In this document: piece by piece, positions 26,017 to 37,200 of the stretch
Layout: each line of letters starts with the position of its first letter
Position numbering within the stretch: the stretch's first letter is position 1
Assembly (NCBI RefSeq): GCF_001528665.1
Contig: NZ_BBYJ01000029.1
Coordinates: 1-64,000 of the forward strand
Origin: Microtetraspora malaysiensis
Lineage (GTDB): Bacteria > Actinomycetota > Actinomycetes > Streptosporangiales > Streptosporangiaceae
DNA length: 64,000 nucleotides
Direction of reading: 5' to 3'
Program-made: the position numbers and the translations under genes
The notes under the pieces: generated by a model
Seen by the model: the letters and a program-made list of their open reading frames with translations, nothing else
Databases searched by the model: none
What the model was told of the DNA's origin: nothing

Positions 26017-26574
26017 CTAGGAACCGCGGGCCCAGGTTATCTGTGTCCGAGACCTGCGCTCACGGCTTGTCCCCGCACCGGTCATCGACCATGCCTCGGC
26101 GGTCGGCACGCCAATCGCAGCCATGGTGGTGACCTCCCAGTGGCTGGGCACGCTGAACTCTCGTGCCACTGCGTCTTGATCGAACGCGCGGAACTGGTGG
26201 ACCGACATGCCCATGGTGTGCGCCTGGAAAGTCAGGTGCGCCACTGCTTGGCCGAGGTCGTAGTGGGCGAACTCCGAATAGTCCATCTCGGTGTCTTCGA
26301 CGAACCTCTGGCTCAGGTTCGCCACGAGCAGGCTTGCGCCCGGTGCCCAGGCGGATGAACTCCGGGACAAGTGCCGAACGAGTTTGGCGTGGACGCCGTC
26401 GCCGCGCCTGCCCACAATGAACGCCCACGGTTGGGAGTTGCCCGCTGAGGGTGCGCGGCCCGCTGCTTCCAGGAGCACATCGACCTCGTCGTTCGAAGCG
26501 ACGTGCTCCGGGTCGAATTGGAGCGGGCTGAAACGACGCGCGGCGAATGACGTCAGGGCAGGAGAAGTCGTCAC
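26017..26574 (-). CDS. Nitroreductase family protein
   Basis: A 185-residue FMN-dependent nitroreductase-fold protein, likely a dimeric NAD(P)H oxidoreductase. RRFSPLQFDPEHVAS and LLEAAGRAPSAGNSQPWAFIV are the standard N-terminal FMN-binding segment (RxAPSAxNxQPW). The C-terminal part holds ...HYDLGQAVAHLTFQAHTMGM and the FSVPSHWEVTTMAAIGVP strand. The GTG at 26574 was chosen over an ORF opening at 26733 because it has a GGGG element upstream and matches the family start. Substrate unknown; neighbours are unrelated. Confidence 0.85.
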   Translation of the reverse strand: MTTSPALTSFAARRFSPLQFDPEHVASNDEVDVLLEAAGRAPSAGNSQPWAFIVGRRGDGVHAKLVRHLSRSSSAWAPGASLLVANLSQRFVEDTEMDYSEFAHYDLGQAVAHLTFQAHTMGMSVHQFRAFDQDAVAREFSVPSHWEVTTMAAIGVPTAEAWSMTGAGTSRERRSRTQITWARGS

Positions 26575-27060
26575 GAAGCGCCCCAACCTTGTCGCGATCA
26601 AGCGTATTCCGCGCGGGCCGAGGGTGCCGTCTGTCAGCGGGCCCGGGCGGCAGCCCGGCACACACGACCTGGCCGCCCGGCGGACCGGTCGAGCAAACCA
26701 GTAGCGGCCGGCCGAGCCGGGGCGGCAGCCCAAAAGGGAGATGTCGCTGTGGTCCCCACTGTGCCCAAGTTCAGCCCCGGTCGGCTGGACGGAGTGCGCG
26801 CCAGAGTGGGCCCACGGGCACTGCTGCTGTACCCCTCGGGGGCATCCCGGCAGCGCGAACTGATCATGTCACGGTCCATTTTCGGTCCGGGGTGAAAATC
26901 CTTGACGATCGGCCGGCAAGATCTTGACAACATGCTCTTGCAAGTACTTACTTGAGATCGCTGATCGTTTCCTCCCCTTCTCTCCCAGGGGACACGGGGC
27001 CTTTCTGCTGCCCCGGCCCCTGTCTGTCCCAACCCCCTGTCCTGATGAGGCGGGTACTCG
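26575..27060. other. Intergenic region upstream of the LamG protein gene
   Basis: No complete gene. From GTG 26749 the plus strand codes VPKFSPGRLDGVRARVG, which looks like the first residues of an XRE regulator, but no helix-turn-helix follows; probably a fragment or chance. TTGACG at 26902 and TTGACA at 26924-26929 followed by TACTTA (26945-26950) are possible promoter elements for the gene at 27061. Confidence 0.3.
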
Positions 27061-30000
27061 GTGTTCCGAAAAACAGTTTCCGTGATGCTGGCCGCCGCCC
27101 TCTCGGTCGGCGTGTCGACCTTTGTGAACGTCAACCCGGTGGCGGCGGTCGCGCACGCCGCCGCCGAGCCCGACACGGCGGCGCCGACGGACGAGACGGC
27201 GAAGAAGCTGGCTCGCGAGACCGGCAGGCAGATCGAGGTGCTCGCCAGGCGAGGGGAGGAGCGGGAAGTCTTCGCCAACCCCGATGGCACCCTCACCGGC
27301 GTCGAGCACCTGCGCCCGGTCCGGGTCCGGCAGGACAGCTCCTGGGTGACTCCCGACGCCACGCTGGTCAAGCACCCCGATGGATCCATCGGGCCCAAGG
27401 CGTCCACGATCGATCTGTCGCTGTCCGGTGGTGGTGACGGCCCGCTGGTACGGATGACCCGCGCCGGCCGCGAGCTGGCGCTCACCTGGCCGGGCGGGCT
27501 GCCCGAGCCGGAACTGCAGGGCGACTCGGCCGTCTACCGGTCGGTCCTCGACGACGTCGACCTGATCGTCAGAGCCGACACCGACGGGTTCTCCCACACG
27601 CTCGTCGTCAAGACGCGGGAGGCGGCCGCGCGCCTGGGCGCGCTCAACTTCGGCCTCGGCGGCTCCAGCCTGACCGTACGGACGCAGCAGGAGGGCGGCG
27701 TCCTTGAGGCCGTCGACCAGGCGAGCGGCGGCGCGGTCTTCGAGGCCCCCCAAGCGATCATGTGGGACTCCGGCGCGACCGGTGACCAGAGCGCGGCGCG
27801 AACGCTGGACGCCCAGCGAACGCCGCAGGGCGGGCTGGAGGACGGACCCGCCGACACCTCGAAGGTGGCCGACCTGCGGACCGCCGTCGAGGGGGAGACC
27901 CTGACCCTGCAGCCGGACGCGGCACTGCTGAACGCCCCCGACACCCGCTTCCCCGTCTACATCGACCCGGTGTGGAAGACGGTCAAGGCGACGGCCTGGG
28001 CGTACGTGTCGAAGGCCTACCCGACCACGTCGTACTACAAGTTCGGCGGCAAGGCCGACTCCGGCATGGGCCTGTGCTCCGGCGACCCGAAGTGCGCGGC
28101 CTCGGACGTCAAGCGCATCTTCTACCGGATGCCGACCAGCGCGTACGCCGGCAAGACCATCATCTCCGCCGACTTCGTCGCCAAGGAGACCTGGTCGTAC
28201 TCGTGCACCGCCAGCGCCGTCCAGCTCTGGCTGACCAAGGCGTTCACCGACAAATCGACATGGAACTCCACGAAGGACAACTGGCAGAAGCAGCTGGACT
28301 CCAAGACCGTGGCCAAGGGCTGGTCGTCCAGTTGCCCCGGCGGTGACGTCGAGTTCAACGCCACCGCCGCGGTGAAGGACGCCGCCGCGAGCAAGTGGTC
28401 GACCACCACCTTCGGGCTGAAGGCGGGATCCGAGACCGCCGCCTCCGGCTGGAAGCGGTTCGCCGACGACGCCTACCTGCGGGTCAACTACAACACCCCG
28501 CCGCCGCAGCCGAAGCAGAGCGACCTGTCGATGAATCCCGGCGGCACGTGCGTCTACTCTCCGGCGCCCGCGATCCGGGTGCCGCCGACGCTGTACGCGG
28601 TGCTGACCGACCCCGACTCCGCCGACGCGAACAAGGTCTACGCCGAGTTCGCGGCCGACTGGGACGGCAAGACCCAGTGGACGTCCGGCAAGATCGGCCC
28701 GAAGACGTCGGGTTCCACCTTCCAGGTGAAGATGCCGGCGACGATTCCGGAGAACAAGACGATCGACTGGTACGTCCGCACCTGGGACGGCTACCAGTAC
28801 AGCCCGTGGAGCTGGAGCGGCTCCGCGACCGCCTGCTACTTCACCTACGACAAGACGGTGCCCCCCGCCCCCGTGGTGACCTCGACGGACTACCCGGAGT
28901 CCGATCCGGAGAACCCGGACGACCCGTGGTACAACGGCGTGGGCCGCTACGGCCGGTTCACCGCGGACTCTCCCGCGCCCGACGCCGTCAAGTACTGGTT
29001 CGGGATCAACGGCAACCCCACCCAGGCGAACGAGCGTAAGCCGTCCACCGCGGGCGGGCCGGTGACGATCGACATCGCGCCCGAGCACGCGGGTCTCAAC
29101 TACATCACCGTGCAGGCGTTCGACCCGGCGGGCAACGCCAGCGAGCCGGCCCGCTACGCGTTCAGGGTCAAGTCGGGATCCGAGGCCAAAGCCATCTGGC
29201 CGCTGGACGAGCCCATGGGCTCTCCGAAGGTCACCGACGTCTCCGGCGCCTACCCCGCCACCGTCAACGGCGGCATCACGCTCGGCGTCGACGGAGTCGT
29301 CAAGACGGCGATGCAGGCCAACGGCAGCAGCGGCTACGCGATCACGGCCGGGCCCGTGGTCACCACGACGAGCAGCTTCAGCGTGTCGGCGTGGGCGCGG
29401 CTGCCCGAGGTCAAACCCAACCACGCCGCGATCGTCGCCACCCAGATCGGCGCCAACAAGAGCGGGTTCGAGCTGTACTACTCCTCCAGCTACGACCGGT
29501 GGATCTTCAACAGGTACAACACCGACACCGCCGACAGCGCGATCACCCGCGCCATCGCGACGACCGCGCCCCAGGGCGGGGAGTGGTCCCACCTGGTGGG
29601 CGTCTACGACTCCGTCGCCAAGACGATCAGGCTCTACGTCAACGGGACGCTGCAGGCGACCACGGCGTTCACCACCCCGTGGAACGCCACCGGCCCGGTG
29701 CAGCTCGGCGCCGGCTGGTACGGGGCGCTGGACGCCTTCTTCTCCGGCGAGATGGACGACGTGCGGATCTTCGACAGGATCGTCACTCCGGAGGAGGTCG
29801 GCAACCTGTTCACCCAGCACCCGGTCGTCGCGGCCCGCTGGAAGCTGAACGATTCCGCGTCCGCCGTACGCCAGAGCAAGGCGTATTGGAAACTCGACGA
29901 GCCGGCGGGCGCCACCCGCGCGGAGGAGGCCAACGGGACATACCCGGCGGGCAAGGTCGGCGGCCTCACCTTCGGCGCCGCGGGCAAGGTCGGCACCGCC

Positions 30001-31191
30001 GCCCACCTGGACGGCACGACCGGATACGCCAAGACCACCGGCTCGGTGATCGACACCACCAAGAGCTTCTCGGTGTCGGCCTGGGCGAAGCTGCCCGCGA
30101 CCAAACCCACACACGCGTCGATCATCGCCACCCAGATCGGCACCAACAAGAGCGGGTTCGAGCTGTACTACTCCTCCAGCTACGACCGGTGGATCTTCAA
30201 CAGGTACAACACGGACACCGCGGACAACGCGATCACCCGCGCCCAGTCCACCGCGGTGCCGCAGGGCGGGGTCTGGACCCATCTGGTGGGGATCTACGAC
30301 GCGGCCGCCAAGACGATCAGGCTCTACGTCAACGGAAAGCTGAACTCGACCACCGCCTTCACCACCCCGTGGAAGGCCAACGGCCCGGTGCAGCTCGGCG
30401 TCGGCTGGTACGGGAAGCTGGACTCCTTCTTCCCCGGCGACATCGACGACGTACGGATCTTCGACCAGATCATCACCGACTCGGAGATCGCCACGATGGC
30501 CGGCGGCGCCCCGCTCACCATCGCGGCCGACGACGGCCCCGCCGGACGGCACGTCACCCTGAACGGCAACGCCAAGATCGACCAGGGCGCGGGCTGGGTC
30601 GGCAACCCGCCCGGCGGCCTGGTGCTCGACGGCGACGGCGACTACGCGGCCACCGCGGTCCCCGTGGTGCGCACCGACAACAGCTTCACCGTCGCGGGCT
30701 GGGTGACCACGGCCGGCCGCCCGAACAAGGCCGTGACGGTCTTCAGCCAGGAGGGGGCGGTCAACAGCGGCTTCACCCTCCGCTACCGGCCCGACCCCGC
30801 CGACCCGGACAACTGGGGCGGCTACCAGATCGAGATGCCGGACAAGGACGCCACCGGCGCAGACCGGCCGACGGCCGAACACTCCTCCTTCCAGGCCGGA
30901 TTCGAGTGGGACCACGTCGCGATCGTCTACGACGCCTTCCAGGACCAGATGCGGCTCTACGTCAACGGCGAGCTTGAGCAGACCGAGGACCAGGTGTCGT
31001 GGCGGTCCAACGTCGTCGGCGTCAACGCGACCAAGGGCCTGCAGCTCGGCCGGACGAAGGCGGACGGCGTCTGGGGCGAGTACTGGCCAGGAGTGATCGA
31101 CGACGTCTGGGCCTTCCAGGGCGTCGCGAGCGACGAGCAGATCCAGATGCTGGCCGGCGGAGCCGAGCTGGACACGGAGACCGGCCCCTGA
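27061..31191 (+). CDS. Giant secreted protein with DNRLRE and three LamG-like domains
   Basis: A 1,376-residue exported protein. Signal peptide of about 35 residues (cleavage near AHAAA). Residues ~60-290 are an N-terminal region found in actinobacterial RHS-associated exoproteins (VRVRQDSSWVTPDATL). Residues ~297-480 form a DNRLRE-type beta domain (FPVYIDPVWKTVKATAWAYV). Then come Ig-like segments and three LamG/concanavalin-like jelly rolls (about 760-918, 983-1146, 1193-1370), each ending in a DDVRIFD-type strand. The first two LamG copies are nearly identical. The start is a GTG. The gene lies 92 bases upstream of an RHS toxin and probably encodes a partner adhesin or surface protein. No sortase motif or C-terminal anchor seen. 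Confidence 0.85.
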   Translation: MFRKTVSVMLAAALSVGVSTFVNVNPVAAVAHAAAEPDTAAPTDETAKKLARETGRQIEVLARRGEEREVFANPDGTLTGVEHLRPVRVRQDSSWVTPDATLVKHPDGSIGPKASTIDLSLSGGGDGPLVRMTRAGRELALTWPGGLPEPELQGDSAVYRSVLDDVDLIVRADTDGFSHTLVVKTREAAARLGALNFGLGGSSLTVRTQQEGGVLEAVDQASGGAVFEAPQAIMWDSGATGDQSAARTLDAQRTPQGGLEDGPADTSKVADLRTAVEGETLTLQPDAALLNAPDTRFPVYIDPVWKTVKATAWAYVSKAYPTTSYYKFGGKADSGMGLCSGDPKCAASDVKRIFYRMPTSAYAGKTIISADFVAKETWSYSCTASAVQLWLTKAFTDKSTWNSTKDNWQKQLDSKTVAKGWSSSCPGGDVEFNATAAVKDAAASKWSTTTFGLKAGSETAASGWKRFADDAYLRVNYNTPPPQPKQSDLSMNPGGTCVYSPAPAIRVPPTLYAVLTDPDSADANKVYAEFAADWDGKTQWTSGKIGPKTSGSTFQVKMPATIPENKTIDWYVRTWDGYQYSPWSWSGSATACYFTYDKTVPPAPVVTSTDYPESDPENPDDPWYNGVGRYGRFTADSPAPDAVKYWFGINGNPTQANERKPSTAGGPVTIDIAPEHAGLNYITVQAFDPAGNASEPARYAFRVKSGSEAKAIWPLDEPMGSPKVTDVSGAYPATVNGGITLGVDGVVKTAMQANGSSGYAITAGPVVTTTSSFSVSAWARLPEVKPNHAAIVATQIGANKSGFELYYSSSYDRWIFNRYNTDTADSAITRAIATTAPQGGEWSHLVGVYDSVAKTIRLYVNGTLQATTAFTTPWNATGPVQLGAGWYGALDAFFSGEMDDVRIFDRIVTPEEVGNLFTQHPVVAARWKLNDSASAVRQSKAYWKLDEPAGATRAEEANGTYPAGKVGGLTFGAAGKVGTAAHLDGTTGYAKTTGSVIDTTKSFSVSAWAKLPATKPTHASIIATQIGTNKSGFELYYSSSYDRWIFNRYNTDTADNAITRAQSTAVPQGGVWTHLVGIYDAAAKTIRLYVNGKLNSTTAFTTPWKANGPVQLGVGWYGKLDSFFPGDIDDVRIFDQIITDSEIATMAGGAPLTIAADDGPAGRHVTLNGNAKIDQGAGWVGNPPGGLVLDGDGDYAATAVPVVRTDNSFTVAGWVTTAGRPNKAVTVFSQEGAVNSGFTLRYRPDPADPDNWGGYQIEMPDKDATGADRPTAEHSSFQAGFEWDHVAIVYDAFQDQMRLYVNGELEQTEDQVSWRSNVVGVNATKGLQLGRTKADGVWGEYWPGVIDDVWAFQGVASDEQIQMLAGGAELDTETGP

Positions 31192-31283
31192 GCGGGCTTC
31201 CCTTCCTCATCACATCCCCACGACTCCGAATTCCGAACTAGCCCCCGGCCGCCCAGACGAGGCGGCCGGGCGGGAGGTTGTGC

Positions 31284-34200
31284 ATGAAGGGGTTCGCCAA
31301 CCGCCGTCTCAGACGGCGAGTCGCCGCGGCCACGGTGCTGATCACCGTCGCGGGCTGCCTGGTGGCACCGCAGGCATCGGCCCAGGCCGGGCCGCCCAAG
31401 GAACGGCCCAAGGTCGACAGCCTGGAACGTGTGGTCAAGGGAGAGCCGGTCAAGGGACGGCCGCGCACCCCCGACCCGGCGGGCCGGCCGGCCAAGACCA
31501 GCGCCGCCTGGCCCGCCGCCGGCCGGGCCGAGGCCAAGGTCGGCACCCAGCCGACCAGGGCGGGTGACCTGCCGGTCAAGGTGGCGGCCCCTGCCCGGGC
31601 CACCTCGCGCGCCGCGTCGACGGCCACCACCGCCACGGTCCAGGTCGCCGACCAGGCGCTCGCGAAGCGCGCGGGCGTGGACGGCGTGGTCTTCGCCGTC
31701 ACCGCCGACGGCGACGTCGGCGTCCAGCTCGACTACGGATCGTTCGCCGCCGCCTACGGCGGCTCGTACGGAAGCCGCCTGCGCCTGGTCAGGCTGCCCG
31801 CCTGCGCGCTGACCACCCCGGATGACCCGGCCTGCCGTACGACGACGCCCGTCGAGGCGCACAACAACACCGAGCAGGAGACGCTCTCGGCCGACATCGT
31901 GGCGGACGCCACGGCGAAGGCCGCGGCGGCGGAGCCGACCGTGCTCGCCGCCGAATCGGGCGACTCCAGCGACAAGGGCGACTACAAGGCGTCGAAGCTG
32001 TCCCCCTCGGCCACCTGGAGCGTCGCCGAGCAGTCGGGCGACTTCTCCTGGGTCTACCCGCTGCGCACGCCCCCCGTCCCCGGCGAGCTGGCCCCCAAGC
32101 TGGAGATCGGCTACTCCTCCGGTTCCATCGACGGCCGCACGTCCAACACCAACAACCAGCCGTCCTGGGTGGGCGAGGGATTCGACTACTGGCCCGGGTA
32201 CATCAAGCGCGCCTACAAACCCTGCTCCGACGACGGCGCCCCCAAGGACCAGTGGGGCACCCCGCCGGGTGACCAGTGCTGGGCCTACGACAACGCCGTG
32301 CTCAGCTGGAACGGCAGGGGTGGCGAGCTGGTCCAGGCGTCCGACGGCACCTGGCGGATGAAGAACGACGACGGCACCAAGATCGAGCGGCTCAAGGACA
32401 CCGGCAAGGCCAACGGCGACGACGACGGGGAGTACTGGAAGCTGACCACGCCGGACGGTGTGCAGTACTTCTTCGGGCTGAACCGGCTGCCCGGGTGGAG
32501 CTCGGGCAAGCCGGAGACCGCCTCCGCCTGGACGCACCCGGTCTTCGGCAACGACGCCGGCGAACCCTGTCACGGCTCCACCTTCGCCACCTCCTGGTGC
32601 CAGCAGGCGTACCAGTGGAACCTCGACTACGTCGTCGACCCGCACGGCAACGCGATCTCCTACTTCTACACGCAGGAGCGAAACCGCTACGGCCGCAACC
32701 TCAAGGCCGCGGACGGCACCCCGTACGTGCGCGGGGGCTGGCTGGACCGGATCGAGTACGGCCAGCGGTCGGACACGCTGTTCACGGCCAAGGCGCCGGC
32801 CCGGGTGTCGTTCACCGTGTCGGAGCGCTGCCTGACCACCAGCTCGTTCGACTGCGACCCCAGCAAGATCGCCGCCAACCCGACGAAGTGGCCGGACGTC
32901 CCCTACGACCTGAACTGCGAGGACGGCGCCGAGTGCAAGGGCACGCACGGCACCCTGGCGCCCACGTTCTGGTCGCGCAAGCGGCTGACCAGGGTCACCA
33001 CGCAGGTCGTGAAGACCGACGGCGGCTACCGGGACGTCGACTCCTGGGACCTCGACCACCTGTGGGGCGACGCCGACATCGACCAGGCCCTGCTGCTCAA
33101 GTCCATCACGCACACGGGCAAGGCCACGTCACCCGCCGTCGCGCTGCCGCCGGTGACCTTCAACCATGTCCAGCTCCCCAACCGGGTCGACAAGCAGGGC
33201 GACGACATCGCGCCGTTCATCAAGTACCGGCTCGGGGCGGTCTATGACGAGTCGGGCGGGCAGATCGACATCAACTACTCCGATGCCGACTGCACCCTGA
33301 GCTCGCTGCCGACGCCGGAGACCAACACCAAGCGCTGCTTCCCGGTCAAATGGACGCCGGCCGGATACGAGAACCCGACACTCGACTGGTTCCACAAGTA
33401 CGTCGTCGCCCAGGTGATACAGAGCGACCGGACCGGCAAGGCGCCGGACGCGTTGACCACCTACGAGTACCTCGACGGCGCCGCCTGGCACTACGACGAC
33501 GATGACGGGATGACCAAGGAGAAGTACAAGACCTGGTCGCAGTGGCGCGGTTACGGGCGGGTCCGGGTGCGGACCGGCGGCATCGGCGACCTGCGCTCCC
33601 AGACCGAGAAGCTGTTCCTGCGCGGCATGGACGGCGACCGCCTGAACCCGAGCGGCGGCGTCAAGAAGGTCACCATCTCGGACGGCGAGGGCGGCAGCGT
33701 CGTCGACCAGGACCCGTTACAGGGCTTCCAGCTGAAGGAGACCGTGTACGAGGACACGGGCGGCACGGCGGCGGTCAAGACCGTCAACACGCCCTGGTTC
33801 CACCAGACCGCCAGCCGGACCAGGAGCTGGGGAACCGTCACCGCCAACCTCGTCGACGTCGCCAAGACCCACACATGGACCGCGATGGACGGCGGCAAAT
33901 GGCGCGAGACCGAGACGGTGACGAGCCACGAGAACGTGGCGGGCCTGCCCACCCAGGTCGAGGACAAGGGCGACCTGTCCACGACCGCGGACGACACCTG
34001 CACCCGGACCACCTACGCCCAGAACACCACCGCGTGGATGCTGAAATATCCGTCCAGGGTGGAGACGGTGGCGGTCGCCTGCTCGGCCACGCCTGACCGG
34101 TCCAAGCAGGTCATCGACGATGAGCGGACCTTCTACGACAACGGCGCGTTCGGAGCGGCCCCGACCAAGGGGGACGTCACCAGGACCGAACGGATCGCGT

Positions 34201-37200
34201 CCCACAACGGCACCACCGCCACCTACGTGCCCAAGGAGATCTCGACCTACGACGGCTTCGGCCGCGAGGTGACCACCAAGGACGCCCTCGGCAACGTGAC
34301 CACCACCGCGTTCACCGACACGGCGGGGCTGACCACCCAGGTGCGCACGACGAGCCCGCCGACCGTGCCGGGCGACGCGACCACCTCGCACGTGACCGTG
34401 GTGGACAAGGATCCGGCGTTCGGGTTCGAGACCGTCAAACTGGACGCCAACCTCAAGCGCACCGACATGGATTACGACGCGCTCGGCAGGCTGCTCAAGG
34501 TGTGGATGCCGGACAGATCCAAGTCCGGCAAGCAGACCCCCAACCTGGAGTTCAGCTACCGGGTCGTCGACGGGGAGATCATCGCCATCGGCACCAGGAA
34601 GCTGACCGCGGACGGCGGCCAGACCGCCCCCACGTACGAGCTCTACGACGGGCGGTTACGCCTGCGCCAGACGCAGGAACCGGGCCCGAAGGGCGGGCGG
34701 CTGATCACCGACAAGTTCTACGACTCCCGTGGCAACGTCGGCCGCGAGTACGGACAGTACTATTCGACGGGAGCGCCCTCGACGACCCTGTTCGGCGCGT
34801 ACGACGGCAACGTCGAGTCGCAGAAGGTCTACGAGTTCGACGGCCGAAACCGGGCCACGCTGGAGCGGTTCCTGATCGGGAACGGCGACACCCAGGAGAA
34901 GTGGCGCACCGTCACCACCTACTCGGGCGGCCGGGTCTCCGTGGACCCGCCGAAGGGCGACACCCCGGTGACCACGCTGACCGACGCGCGGGACCGGATC
35001 GTCGAGATCCGCCAGTATCGGGGCGACTCACCGACCGGCGCCTACGACGCGACCACCTACACCTACACGCCCGCGGGCCGGTTGGCGACCATCAAGGACG
35101 CGGCGGGCAACACCTGGACCCACGTCTACGACCAGCGGGGCCGCGAGATCCAGGTGGACGATCCCGACAAGGGCACCACGAAGACCACCTATGACGACCT
35201 GGACCGCGTGACGTCCACCACGGACTCCCGCGGCAAGAAGATCTTCACGAGCTACGACGCGCTCGGCCGCAAGACCGCGACCCGCGAGGGCTCCGAGACC
35301 GGGCCGATCCAGGCCTCCTGGACCTACGACACCGTACGCAAGGGGCAGGTTTCCACCTCGACACGGTTCGTCGGCGGCCAGGCCTACACGACCACGGTCA
35401 ACGCCTACGACAACCTGTACCGGGCGATCCGGACCACGGTGACCGTCCCGGCCGTGGAGGGGGACCTGGCGGGCAGCTACGAGTTCAACTCGCAGTACAA
35501 ACTGGACGGCACCGTCCAGTCGGCCTCGTACCCCGCCGCGGGCGGGCTCCCCGCCGAGACCGTCGTCTACTCCTACGACGAGCTGCGCAGGCCCACCACC
35601 ACCTCGGGCCTCACGCCGTATGTGACGGCCTCGATCCACAGCCTCACCGGCAAGCCCGAGCAGTACGAGCTGTCGAGTGGCGGCAAGAAGACGTGGCTGA
35701 CGTACGCCTACGAGTACGGCACGCAGCGCCTGCATTCCTCACGGGTCGACCGCGAGGACATCGCCGGAGTCGACCGCGACGCCACATACGCCTATGACGC
35801 GGCCGGCAACATCACGATGATCTCCGACGTGTCCCGGGGAGGCACGGACACCCAGTGTTTCCAGTACGACTACCTGCGCAGGATGACCGAGGCGTGGACG
35901 CAGGGCACCGCCGCGTGCGGGGCCACCCCCGGCTCGATCGGCGGCGTCGCACCGTACTGGCAGTCCTTCGCCTACGACGTGACGGGCAACCGCACCAAGG
36001 AGGTCGAGCACGGTTTCGGCGGCGCCGCCGACACCGTCCGGGACTACAGCTACCCGGCGGCGGGGCAGCCCAGGCCGCACGCCCTGGCCACGGTCACCCA
36101 GACCGGCGCCGCCGGTAACCGCGTCGAGGAGTACGGCTACGACGACGTGGGCAACACCGACAGAAGGAAGATCGGCGCGGTCGACCAGGTGCTCGAATGG
36201 GACACCGAGGGTCACCTCAGCAAGGTCACCGACGGCGGAAAGGTCACCTCCTTCCTCTACGACGCCGACGGGAACCGGCTGATCCGCCGCGACCCGACCG
36301 GTACCACGCTCTACCTGCCGGGCATGGAGCTGCGCCTGGACAAGACCACCGCGAAGGTCGAGGCCACCCGCTACTACACCCACGACACCGTCGCGGTGGC
36401 GGTGCGCACCACCAAGGGCGTCAGCTTCCTGGCCGACGACCAGAACGGCACGGCCGAACTGGCGATCAACGCGACCACCCAGCAGGTCACCCAGCGGCGC
36501 TTCAAGCCGTTCGGGCAGGTGCGCGGCGCGCCACCGGGGGCCTGGCCCGGAGAGAAGGGCTTCGTCGGCGGCAGCGCCGACGAATCGACCGGGCTCACCC
36601 ACCTGGGCGCGCGCGAGTACGACCCGGCGACCGGCAGGTTCATCAGCGTCGACCCGGTGATCGACAACCATGATCCGCAGCAGATGAACGGGTATGCCTA
36701 CGCCAACAACAACCCGATCACCTTCAGCGACCCCGACGGCAGGTTCTGGGGCAACCCGTTGGCGCTCCTGCTGGCGCTGCTGGCGCTCCTGCTGGCCCTC
36801 CTCAGCAAACCCAGCGGTGGCGGCGGCCGCGGCGGTGGCGGTGGCGGCCACGGCGGTGGCGGTGGCGGTGGCGGCGGCCACAGCGGTGGTGGCTGGAGCG
36901 CGCCGCATCGTCAGAGCCCGAGCTTCGGCTCCACAGTGAAGAGCAACGCGCTCAGCAGCGTCGACCCACGCAAGTTCACCGCTCTCGGCTGGCTCGCGTA
37001 CGGGCTCGGCGGCCCCGCCGACGCCCTGGGCACGTGGGGGGAGAACGTCAAGGAAAGCGGCCGCGTCATGGCCGGCCTCTACAAGCTCAAATCCGTCAGC
37101 TATCCGGAGGGCAACTGGCTGACCAAGTGGCTCTGGAAGGGCTTGAGCTCCTGGTACGACGCCAAGGCGAACAGGGTGGAAGCCCGCGGGATCAAGTGGG

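Noticed and set aside
26749-26890. XRE regulator N-terminus (VPKFSPGRLDGVRARVG)
   Set aside because: Only about 17 residues match; no helix-turn-helix follows, so I list it only as a possible fragment.
26869-30915. 1,348-codon ORF antisense to the LamG gene
   Set aside because: It is a GC-rich shadow frame: low-complexity Arg/Gly/Val composition, no domains, while the plus strand carries a coherent signal peptide and LamG domains.
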